Positions 27,529 through 35,350 of a stretch of DNA of 64,000 nt are shown in pieces. Every line of letters starts with the position of its first letter. Position 1 is the stretch's first letter. The translations under genes were made by a program, and so were the position numbers. Origin of the DNA: Limnobacter sp. MED105 (GTDB taxonomy: Bacteria; Pseudomonadota; Gammaproteobacteria; Burkholderiales; Burkholderiaceae_B); assembly GCF_000170915.1 (NCBI RefSeq), contig NZ_ABCT01000008.1, positions 79,489-143,488 on the forward strand, in the 5' to 3' direction. The notes under the pieces were generated by a model. The model was not told the DNA's origin, did no database searches, and worked only from the letters and a program-made list of their open reading frames with translations.

Positions 27529-30500
27529 TTGCAGGAAGGAACAAACCAGGCACTGGTGCAACAAGTCAAGGGCATCCCCTCGCTTCGGCGTGCAGGGGCG
27601 GTGCTGTTTTGGGTGTTGATTGCTGTGTATACCCCACTGTGTATGGCGTTGTTGGCCATCAAGTGGTTGGTGCTGCCTGAAATTGACCGCTACCGTCCCG
27701 AAATTCAGCAGTACTTGCAAACCCAAACTGGTACTGCGATCGAAATTGGTCAGATTCAAGCCAGCTGGCGCGGTTTTGGGCCTTTGCTCGAGGTGCGAAA
27801 CGTTCGACTGCAGCAAGCCAACGGCGAACCAGGTTTCACCGCCGATCAGCTTAAATTAACCTGGTCTTTGCCCAGCATTCTCGCGTTCAACCCCCGTTTG
27901 AAGAATCTGGAAGTGCAATCACCGGCGCTCAGTGTAGTGCGCAATTCGCAAGGTGTAATCGAAGTTGCCGGCATACCTTTGGTGGACGATGGCAGCCAGG
28001 GCAACCCCGGGCTGGACTGGTTGTTGGCGCAGCAACGTGTGTTGCTAAAAAATGGTGTCTTGAATTGGCAAGATGCCATGGGGCAATTTCCCAGTGCCCA
28101 GGCCATCGAAACCGAACTTTTACTGGAAAACGGATTAAGCCGCCACCAGGCGGGTCTTACCTTCAAGTTGCCCGTGCTGGCACAAACACCAGTGAATGCC
28201 CGTTTGAACTTTAAAACGCCTTTGTTGGAGCGCCAGCTGGGTGATGTGTCCAAATGGAAAGGCAGTTTTTATCTCAGTGCCTTGGTGGATCAAACTGCAC
28301 CACTTGAGTCGGTGTTTAAAACCTTCGGTCTGGATGTGGATTTAACCCAACCACAGGGAAAACTCTGGATCGATTTTGAAGACGGTTTTGTGCAGCGTTC
28401 ATTGCTGGATGCGCGAATCGGGAAATTGCGTTTTTCCAACCCCGAGGTTGATGCTCCACCTTTTGACATGACCAACACCAGCGCATTGGTGGAGGTGCAA
28501 GGTCAGCATGCGTTGTTTGAGCCGAATGCCATTTCGATTCGTCAATTGAAAGGCCAGATTGCCGGGCAAAAACAGTTTGGGCCAACCGATTTGTCCCTGA
28601 AAAAAGAAGAAGGTGCAGGCGGAGTGGATTGGGGGGTTCAAATCCAGCAACTGGACGCAGCCCAGGCCCAGGCGGTGGTGCTCGAGTTGGGCCCGCACCT
28701 GGGGCAGCTTCAACGGCTGGAGCCTTTGAAGTCTTTCGAAGTGGCCGGGCGAATTAACCGTGTTGCACTGGATTGGCGTACCACGGGTAAGAAGCCACAC
28801 GAGGAGTCAGTCTCGTTCAAGTCCGATGTTGATTTCAGCAAGCTCACCGTTTTGTATCGCGACCCTTCACCAAAATCGAATGGGCGAATCACCGGTTTCA
28901 AGAATCTCAGTGGCACCTTCAAAGGCAGTGATTCCAAAGGCGAATGGAGCTTGGTCGGCAATAATTCTGAAATTTCATTGCCCGAAATATTTGCAGCGGA
29001 GACCCTGGCGTTCGATTCGATTGAAGGCAGTGGCGCTTGGCGGGATGTATTCACGGCCAATCAGCCAGCAGAATTTTCCGTGGAGCAACTGAAGGTCGCC
29101 AATGCTGATTTACAGGCCCAAGTGGCTGGTACTTACCAGTTTCGCCGGGATGAATCGGATGTCATCGATATCAAGGGCACTTTGCCCATGGCCAACCTTG
29201 GGCGTGTGGCCAACTATCTGCCATTGGTGGTTGGGGCCAGCGCCCGTGAGTGGCTAACCGAGAATCTAAAAGCGGGAATGGCAAAAAATGGCCAGTTTGA
29301 ACTGTCTGGCCGCTTGAGCGACTTTCCCTTTGCCGACCCCAAACACCCCGGTGTGTTTAGAATCGACGTGCCGATTGAGAACGGTGAGCTGACTTATGCC
29401 CCTGGCTGGCCTGGCATTCAGAAGGTGAACGGCAAGGTATTGTTTATTGGCAAACGCATGTCAATTGAGGCAGATCAAGCTGAAACCGCTGGTGTGGCTT
29501 TGAAAGATGTGCAGGCCAGCATTGATAACCTGGATGCTTGGGAACCCTTGCTGGAAATCAAGGGGCAAGGCCAGGGTGAGTTGGGCAAAATGGTGGCCTT
29601 TGTGAATCAAAGCCCGGTGCGGGAAATTTTGAATGAGGCGCTGATCAATGCTCAGGTGGAAGGCAACGCCAACCTGGATTTACGCCTGACCATTCCAATT
29701 GCCGACCCTGAAAAAACCCAGGTCAAGGGCGATTTGAAATTGAAAGGCAATGCCATTCGAGTGGTGCGGGGCATGCCGATGGTCAGCAATGTGGATGGAG
29801 TGATCCAGTTCTCCAACAAAGGTTTGTTTATCGACCAGCTTTTGGGTCAGGCTTTGGGTGGACCTGTGGTGGTCAAAGGCACCACCGATGCCAACGGGCG
29901 TATGGAAATTCGTGCCAACGGTACTGCGCGCGCCAAGGGGCTTGCCCAGTATTTGAACCCTCTGAGCGAACCTTACCTCGGAGGTAGCACACCGTATTCA
30001 GTGCTTGTATCCACTCGCGAGAATGGTGTGACGGTGGATGTCAACAGCCAATTGCAGGGTTTGGAAGTCAAGTTACCTGCACCTTTTACAAAGAAAACGG
30101 ATGCCCGTTTGCCATTCAGGCTGAATCAAACTGCCAGTGCGCAAGGCGAACGTTGGCAAGTCGATTTGGGCCCGGATGCAAAACCGCTTGCACAACTCCG
30201 AGCAATTGTTCTTGAAGAAGCCGGGCAGGCGGGTATTGATTCCATGCAGTTTGCAATCGGCGCGCCTCTGGCAGCGCCCACTGCTGGAATACAAGGTGAT
30301 ATTCGGGTGCCGGCAATTGATTTGGACACCTGGCGCACCATTTTTAACGATGTCACCTCGGCCTCGGGTAACACAGGATTGATGGGCGAATTGATGGGCG
30401 ACCCTACCGCGGCCACCAATGTAAAATTAAAGGTGGGTATTCGCACCGAGCGACTGAATGTGGGGAGCAAATCATTTGAAGGTGTATCCGTGGCCGCCCG

Positions 30501-31575
30501 CACGGTAGAGAAAAGATGGCAGTTCGATGTGAAAGCCAAGGGGGTTGATGGTTATCTCTCCTGGATCTCCGACAAACAAAGGCCAGACGGTGCAGTGTTG
30601 GCGCGTTTCAAAACCTTGGCCATTCCCAAAACGCTCGACAGCAACATACGCGATTTGGTTGAAGAACCAGCCTCCAGCATTCCGGCTTTGGACGTGCAGG
30701 TGGACAACTTCACCTTGAATGATTTGGTTTTGGGCAACCTGAAATTAATTGCTGTTAACCAAACCCGTGAGGAGCAGGCGCGCGCCGCACTGGGTCAACG
30801 CCCGAAAGAGTGGAAGCTGGAAGAACTGCGCATTGAAAACCCCGAATCGATTACCAGGGCCAAGGGGGTTTGGCAGTACGGTGAAAACCTTAAAAATCAG
30901 CGCACCGACATTGAAGTCGACCAAACCGTGAAAAATGCGGGAGGCTTGTTAACCCGACTTGGCATGGCCGGGGTGTTTCAAGGTGGCGAGGGTACGCTGG
31001 TTGGGCGGTTGCGCTGGAATGATGCCCCCACGAACATTGACTATGGCAGCTTGAGCGGGCAATTCAAGTTGAAAAGCAGCAAAGGGCAGTTTTTGAAGGC
31101 AGACCCTGGAGTTGCCAAATTGCTGGGTGTGCTTTCTTTGCAAAGCATTCCACGTCGTTTCACGCTCGATTTCAAAGACGTATTTTCTGAGGGTTTCGCC
31201 TACGACACCATGGAGGCTGATGTGGCCATGAAGGAGGGCATTGCCAGCACCCAGAACTTCAAAATGACCGGGCCCAGCGCCACCGTGTTGATGGACGGAA
31301 AACTGGACCTGGAAAGCGAAACACAAAACCTGAATGTGGTGGTGTTGCCCGATTTGAATCCCACGGGCGGATCGCTGATTTACTCGGTGATTGCAGCCAA
31401 CCCGGCTGTGGGAATCGCATCGCTGATTGCTGACTTTGTCCTGAAAGATCCGCTGTCGAAAATCTTCTCGTTTCAGTACAAAGTGAGCGGCCCTTGGGTG
31501 GCCCCGGTGATTGAGCGTGTGCGCAAGGGCGATGCAGTTACCCCGCCCACCAATGATCCCAACACAAGGAATTAG
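27529..31575 (+). CDS. YhdP-family AsmA-like envelope protein
   Basis: A 1348-residue protein of the YhdP/TIGR02099 family. An N-terminal helix (AGAVLFWVLIAVYTPLCMALLAI) anchors it in the inner membrane; the rest is a very long repetitive beta-strand region, as in AsmA-like bridge proteins thought to carry phospholipids across the periplasm. Family-like stretches include IEIGQIQASWRGFGPLLEV near the start and the C-terminal AVGIASLIADFVLKDPLSK. The start is uncertain: TTG is used here because the frame is open from it, but a GTG 27 bases downstream is possible. It is followed by a nitrilase gene with a one-base gap. Confidence 0.88.
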   Translation: MQEGTNQALVQQVKGIPSLRRAGAVLFWVLIAVYTPLCMALLAIKWLVLPEIDRYRPEIQQYLQTQTGTAIEIGQIQASWRGFGPLLEVRNVRLQQANGEPGFTADQLKLTWSLPSILAFNPRLKNLEVQSPALSVVRNSQGVIEVAGIPLVDDGSQGNPGLDWLLAQQRVLLKNGVLNWQDAMGQFPSAQAIETELLLENGLSRHQAGLTFKLPVLAQTPVNARLNFKTPLLERQLGDVSKWKGSFYLSALVDQTAPLESVFKTFGLDVDLTQPQGKLWIDFEDGFVQRSLLDARIGKLRFSNPEVDAPPFDMTNTSALVEVQGQHALFEPNAISIRQLKGQIAGQKQFGPTDLSLKKEEGAGGVDWGVQIQQLDAAQAQAVVLELGPHLGQLQRLEPLKSFEVAGRINRVALDWRTTGKKPHEESVSFKSDVDFSKLTVLYRDPSPKSNGRITGFKNLSGTFKGSDSKGEWSLVGNNSEISLPEIFAAETLAFDSIEGSGAWRDVFTANQPAEFSVEQLKVANADLQAQVAGTYQFRRDESDVIDIKGTLPMANLGRVANYLPLVVGASAREWLTENLKAGMAKNGQFELSGRLSDFPFADPKHPGVFRIDVPIENGELTYAPGWPGIQKVNGKVLFIGKRMSIEADQAETAGVALKDVQASIDNLDAWEPLLEIKGQGQGELGKMVAFVNQSPVREILNEALINAQVEGNANLDLRLTIPIADPEKTQVKGDLKLKGNAIRVVRGMPMVSNVDGVIQFSNKGLFIDQLLGQALGGPVVVKGTTDANGRMEIRANGTARAKGLAQYLNPLSEPYLGGSTPYSVLVSTRENGVTVDVNSQLQGLEVKLPAPFTKKTDARLPFRLNQTASAQGERWQVDLGPDAKPLAQLRAIVLEEAGQAGIDSMQFAIGAPLAAPTAGIQGDIRVPAIDLDTWRTIFNDVTSASGNTGLMGELMGDPTAATNVKLKVGIRTERLNVGSKSFEGVSVAARTVEKRWQFDVKAKGVDGYLSWISDKQRPDGAVLARFKTLAIPKTLDSNIRDLVEEPASSIPALDVQVDNFTLNDLVLGNLKLIAVNQTREEQARAALGQRPKEWKLEELRIENPESITRAKGVWQYGENLKNQRTDIEVDQTVKNAGGLLTRLGMAGVFQGGEGTLVGRLRWNDAPTNIDYGSLSGQFKLKSSKGQFLKADPGVAKLLGVLSLQSIPRRFTLDFKDVFSEGFAYDTMEADVAMKEGIASTQNFKMTGPSATVLMDGKLDLESETQNLNVVVLPDLNPTGGSLIYSVIAANPAVGIASLIADFVLKDPLSKIFSFQYKVSGPWVAPVIERVRKGDAVTPPTNDPNTRN

Positions 31576-31576
31576 C

Positions 31577-32383
31577 ATGAGCAAATCCATGACCGTGGCA
31601 AGCTTGCAAATGATTGCAACCCCCGACCTTGAACGGAACCTGGATATTGCGCAACGCTTAATTGGGCAGGCTGCTAGGCAAGGTGCGCGCATGGTGCTGT
31701 TGCCAGAGTATTTTTGCCTGATGGGACACAAAGACACCGACAAACTGGCGATTGCCGAGCCTTTCGGCAACGGTCCTATTCAACAATTTCTGATCGACCA
31801 GGCGGTGGTGCGCAACCTGCACATCGTGGCAGGCACCCTGCCAATTGCCAGCGGCGTCGACGGCCGCGTGTACAACACAACCCTGGTATTCAATCCCCAA
31901 GGTGAATGCACGGCCCGCTACGACAAAATTCACCTGTTTTGTTTCACCAAGGGGCAGGAAAGTTACGATGAAGCGCGGGTTTTACTTCCCGGAAAAACAC
32001 CGGTAGTGGCTGATGTAGACGGCTTCAAAATCGGCTTGTCAGTGTGCTACGACCTGCGTTTCCCTGAACTTTACCGCGCCATGGGCCCAGTGGATTTGAT
32101 CGTGATGCCCGCAGCATTCACTTACACCACTGGGCGCGCCCACTGGGAGGTGTTGATGCGTGCCCGCGCCATTGAAAACCAGTGTTACGTGCTGGCTTGC
32201 GGCCAAGGTGGTGTGCATGAGAATGGGCGCCGCACCTGGGGCCATTCCATGTTGGTGAACCCGTGGGGCGAGGTTGAGAATGTGCTGGAAGAAGGCGAAG
32301 GGGTCGTGCTGGGTCAGCTTGACCCTGCTAAGATAGTTGATGTGCGAAACAGCTTGCCCGCACTTACGCACCGCGTGCTTTAA
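31577..32383 (+). CDS. Nitrilase-family carbon-nitrogen hydrolase
   Basis: A 268-residue member of the Nit branch of the nitrilase superfamily, whose characterised members hydrolyse deaminated glutathione. The catalytic triad is visible: Glu44 in LLPEYF, Lys117 in YDKIHLF and Cys157 in CYDLRFPE. The ATG used here is preceded by AAGGA; a longer frame starts inside yhdP and is rejected. It lies between yhdP and tldD, an arrangement common in betaproteobacteria, and all three are probably one transcript. Confidence 0.92.
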   Translation: MSKSMTVASLQMIATPDLERNLDIAQRLIGQAARQGARMVLLPEYFCLMGHKDTDKLAIAEPFGNGPIQQFLIDQAVVRNLHIVAGTLPIASGVDGRVYNTTLVFNPQGECTARYDKIHLFCFTKGQESYDEARVLLPGKTPVVADVDGFKIGLSVCYDLRFPELYRAMGPVDLIVMPAAFTYTTGRAHWEVLMRARAIENQCYVLACGQGGVHENGRRTWGHSMLVNPWGEVENVLEEGEGVVLGQLDPAKIVDVRNSLPALTHRVL

Positions 32384-32393
32384 AGGATTCAAC

Positions 32394-33863
32394 ATGAAAG
32401 TAGTAGACCCCGCCATTTCCAACCTGGCCATTGCCCAAAGCCTGTTGTGGACCCCCTACGGTATCGACGAAGGTCACATTCAGAAGGCCTTTGGTGAAAT
32501 TTTTTCCCACAAAGTTGATTTTGCTGACTTGTACTTTCAGTACGGCTGCATTGAAGGCTGGTCACTCGATGAAGGCATTGTGAAATCGGGCAGCTACAAC
32601 ATTGAACAAGGTGTGGGTGTACGCGCGGTCAGCGGTGACAAAACAGCATTTGCTTATTCCGATGACATCGCCTTCAAACCCATTCTGGCGGCTGCCAAAT
32701 CGGTGCGCGAAATCGCAAGCCTGGGAAAAACAGCCAATCGAAACCTGAAAACAGGCAAGGGCTTCGCGGGTGCCGAAAGCCGTGCACTTTACAGCCCCTT
32801 GAACCCGATTCCAACGCTGACATCGACAGAGAAAGTTGATTTGCTCAAGCGCCTTGAGCAATTTGCCCGCAAACGCGACAAACGCGTGAAGCAAGTGATG
32901 GCGAACATCGTGGGTGCTTATGACGTGGTGCTGGTCGCGCGCAGCGACGGCGTTCTGGCCGCCGATGTGCGCCCCTTGGTGCGCGTGAATGTCAGCGTGG
33001 TGGTTGAACAAAAAGGCCGCCGTGAAACCGGTTCATCGGGTGCTGGTGGCCGGTATGACTTTGGCCATTTCAACGATGCCTTCCTGATGCACCATGCACA
33101 CACTGCAGTGGATCAGGCCCTGATCAATCTGGAAGCCCGCCCTGCGCCTGCCGGTTTGCAGACCGTGGTACTGGGTTCTGGCTGGCCCGGTATTTTGTTG
33201 CATGAAGCGATTGGTCATGGCCTGGAAGGCGACTTCAACCGCAAGGGCAGTAGCGCATTTTCAGGCATGATCGGCCAACGCGTAGCAGCCAAGGGCGTGA
33301 CCATTGTGGACGATGGCACTTTGGCCAGCCGCCGGGGTTCTTTGAACATCGACGATGAAGGCAACAAAACCCAGTGCACCACTTTGATTGAAGACGGTAT
33401 TTTGAAAGGCTACATTCAAGACATTACGAATGCACGGCTTATGAAAATGCCGGTGACCGGCAACGGTCGCCGCGAGAGTTTTGCCCACTTGCCCATGCCC
33501 CGCATGACCAACACCTACATGTTAAACGGCGACAAAACCCCCGAGGAAATTATCGCCAGTGTGAAAGACGGTGTGTATGCAGTTAACTTTGGTGGTGGCC
33601 AAGTGGACATTACCAGCGGCAAGTTTGTGTTTTCAGCGTCGCTGGCCTACAAAATTGAAAATGGCAAAATCACTTACCCACTCAAGGGCGCTACCTTGAT
33701 TGGCAACGGTCCGGAGTCGCTCACCAAAATTTCAATGGTGGGCAATGACATGGCGCTTGACGATGGCGTAGGCACCTGTGGCAAAGAAGGCCAGAGTGTA
33801 CCCGTGGGTGTAGGCCAGCCTACCCTTCGAATTGATGGCCTGGTCATGGGTGGTACGCAGTAA
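32394..33863 (+). CDS. tldD: Metalloprotease TldD
   Basis: The 489-residue protease acts with TldE (PmbA) on modified peptides and unfolded proteins. The zinc site HEAIGHGLEGD (His270, His275) and the downstream substrate-channel motif GSLNIDDEG are clear, as is the C-terminal GNDMALDDGVGTCGKEGQ. The ATG chosen is preceded by AAAGGA; the longer frame overlaps the nitrilase gene and is rejected. No tldE is next to it, which is normal. A tRNA-like fragment begins about ten bases after its stop codon. Confidence 0.95.
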   Translation: MKVVDPAISNLAIAQSLLWTPYGIDEGHIQKAFGEIFSHKVDFADLYFQYGCIEGWSLDEGIVKSGSYNIEQGVGVRAVSGDKTAFAYSDDIAFKPILAAAKSVREIASLGKTANRNLKTGKGFAGAESRALYSPLNPIPTLTSTEKVDLLKRLEQFARKRDKRVKQVMANIVGAYDVVLVARSDGVLAADVRPLVRVNVSVVVEQKGRRETGSSGAGGRYDFGHFNDAFLMHHAHTAVDQALINLEARPAPAGLQTVVLGSGWPGILLHEAIGHGLEGDFNRKGSSAFSGMIGQRVAAKGVTIVDDGTLASRRGSLNIDDEGNKTQCTTLIEDGILKGYIQDITNARLMKMPVTGNGRRESFAHLPMPRMTNTYMLNGDKTPEEIIASVKDGVYAVNFGGGQVDITSGKFVFSASLAYKIENGKITYPLKGATLIGNGPESLTKISMVGNDMALDDGVGTCGKEGQSVPVGVGQPTLRIDGLVMGGTQ

Positions 33864-33872
33864 CGGGTCAGT

Positions 33873-33928
33873 GAGGGGTCGCCAAGCGGTATAAGGCATC
33901 AAATTTCCTGATATTTCAGTGGGATGCC
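33873..33928 (+). other. Decayed tRNA-Gln-like fragment
   Basis: The stretch reads GAGGGGTCGCCAAGCGG then TATAAGGCA, closely matching the acceptor side and D-arm of bacterial tRNA-Gln (TCGCCAAGCGGTAAGGCA in E. coli). A weak stem with loop TTCCTGAT follows where the anticodon arm should be. The T-arm and 3' acceptor are not recognisable, so it is not a functional tRNA. A remnant of an old integration or duplication is possible, but chance similarity cannot be excluded. Confidence 0.3.
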
Positions 33929-34006
33929 AACCACAGCCGCTCGCGACTTGTTAGAATTTCGCTCAGCGCGCTTGCGGAGCGGCCATGAATTGATTACATT
34001 TAAAAG

Positions 34007-34093
34007 ATGAACACGAATTTCGCGCACTCTTTTTATTCTTTTTTTGGCTTCTTTGCCTGGTTTGGGCAAGCGGCGGAAGAGGGTTGTGCGTAA
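34007..34093 (+). CDS. Phe-rich leader peptide of the DAHP synthase gene
   Basis: A 28-codon open frame with seven Phe codons (residues 5, 9, 12, 13, 15, 16, 19), one Tyr and one Trp; its core reads FYSFFGFFAWF. It ends with TAA 25 bases before a strong intrinsic terminator that precedes the DAHP synthase gene. This is the classical arrangement of a ribosome-mediated attenuator sensing charged tRNA-Phe. The ATG has only a poor Shine-Dalgarno sequence (TAAAAG), and an upstream in-frame stop fixes this as the first start. A -10-like TAGAAT lies about 50 bases upstream. The function is inferred from layout; the peptide itself needs no activity. Confidence 0.75.
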   Translation: MNTNFAHSFYSFFGFFAWFGQAAEEGCA

Positions 34094-34117
34094 AAACACA
34101 TAGTTCAAACAGATCCC

Positions 34118-34156
34118 AAAACCGCCAGGCCTGAACCTCCTGGCGGTTTTTTTTTG
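34118..34156 (+). terminator. Attenuator terminator before DAHP synthase
   Basis: The stem AAAACCGCCAGG/CCTGGCGGTTTT with a nine-base loop is followed by ten T residues. It stands between the Phe-rich leader frame and the structural gene, so it would block readthrough unless an alternative pairing forms. GTTCA just upstream (about 34103) could pair with TGAAC in the loop region as part of an antiterminator. Confidence 0.88.
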
Positions 34157-34203
34157 AACCGACACTTTGAACAAAAAGCGCGCCAGCATTCAGGAGAATT
34201 GGC

Positions 34204-35268
34204 ATGAACACGGTAACAGACGACTTGAGAATCAAAGAAATTAAAGAACTGATCACCCCTGCGGCGCTAATCGCAGACGTGCCCATTACCCCTGCAATCG
34301 CCGACACAGTCGCAGGTTGCCGTTCAGCCCTGCACAAAATTTTGCATGGCGGCGATGACCGCTTGATCGTAGTGATGGGGCCTTGCTCCATTCATGACGT
34401 AAAAGCAGCCATGGAATATGCCAACAAGTTGAAGGTGTACCGCGAAAAGTACGCTGAAGACCTGGAAATCGTGATGCGCGTTTACTTCGAAAAACCCCGC
34501 ACCACTGTGGGTTGGAAGGGCTTGATCAACGACCCCAACCTGGATGGCAGCTTCGAGATTAACAAAGGCCTGCGCATGGCCCGTGAAGTACTGTTGAATA
34601 TCAATGGCTTGGGTTTGCCCGCGGGTACCGAATTTCTCGACATGATCACCCCCCAATATATTGCTGATTTGGTCAGCTGGGGTGCTATTGGTGCGCGCAC
34701 CACTGAAAGCCAGATTCACCGTGAGCTGTCATCGGGCCTCAGCTGCCCGGTCGGCTTCAAGAATGGCACTGACGGCAATGTAAAAATTGCAGTGGATGCC
34801 ATCAAGGCCGCGCAACATCCGCATCACTTCCTGAGTGTGACCAAAGAAGGTCGTAGCGCGATTGTCAGCACTTCCGGCAACGAAGATTGCCACATCATTT
34901 TGCGTGGCGGAAAAGGTCCGAACTACGACGCAGCGTCTGTGGAAGCCGCAGCGACTGACATTGGCAAGGCAGGTTTGGCCGCTCGCATCATGATTGATGC
35001 AAGCCATGGCAACAGTAGCAAGGTGCCCAAAAACCAGGTTGGCGTGTGCGAAAACATTGCTGAACAACTGGCTGCGGGCGATGCTCGCATCATGGGTGTG
35101 ATGGTTGAAAGCCACTTGGTGGAAGGTCGCCAAGATTTGGAGCCTGGCAAACCGCTGACCTATGGTCAAAGCATTACTGATGGCTGCGTGGGTTGGGATG
35201 ACAGCCTGCAAGTCCTTGAAACTTTGGCACAGGGTGTGCGCAAGCGCAGGCTTGCACAGGTTGCTTAA
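34204..35268 (+). CDS. aroG: 3-deoxy-7-phosphoheptulonate synthase, class I
   Basis: The 354-residue enzyme condenses phosphoenolpyruvate and erythrose 4-phosphate, the first step of aromatic amino acid synthesis. It shows the AroFGH family motifs VVMGPCSIHD, RVYFEKPRTTVGWKGLINDP, GARTTESQIHRELSSGLSCP-like residues and the metal-binding DASHGNS. The isoenzyme type (Phe-, Tyr- or Trp-sensitive) cannot be set from these motifs; the symbol aroG is used because the leader upstream is Phe-rich. The start is preceded by CAGGAGAA. With aroE in the same window, two shikimate-pathway genes are present but not linked. Confidence 0.93.
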   Translation: MNTVTDDLRIKEIKELITPAALIADVPITPAIADTVAGCRSALHKILHGGDDRLIVVMGPCSIHDVKAAMEYANKLKVYREKYAEDLEIVMRVYFEKPRTTVGWKGLINDPNLDGSFEINKGLRMAREVLLNINGLGLPAGTEFLDMITPQYIADLVSWGAIGARTTESQIHRELSSGLSCPVGFKNGTDGNVKIAVDAIKAAQHPHHFLSVTKEGRSAIVSTSGNEDCHIILRGGKGPNYDAASVEAAATDIGKAGLAARIMIDASHGNSSKVPKNQVGVCENIAEQLAAGDARIMGVMVESHLVEGRQDLEPGKPLTYGQSITDGCVGWDDSLQVLETLAQGVRKRRLAQVA

Positions 35269-35350
35269 AGTAAGCGCTTCAAGCCGGGTTAAAGCGATTG
35301 CTGCAGGTACAATTAAACGCCTGTAGCAACCGTTTTACCCCAGGCGTCCC

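Noticed and set aside
33873..33928. Functional tRNA gene
   Set aside because: The anticodon stem is mismatched with an eight-base loop, and no T-arm or 3' acceptor strand can be found.
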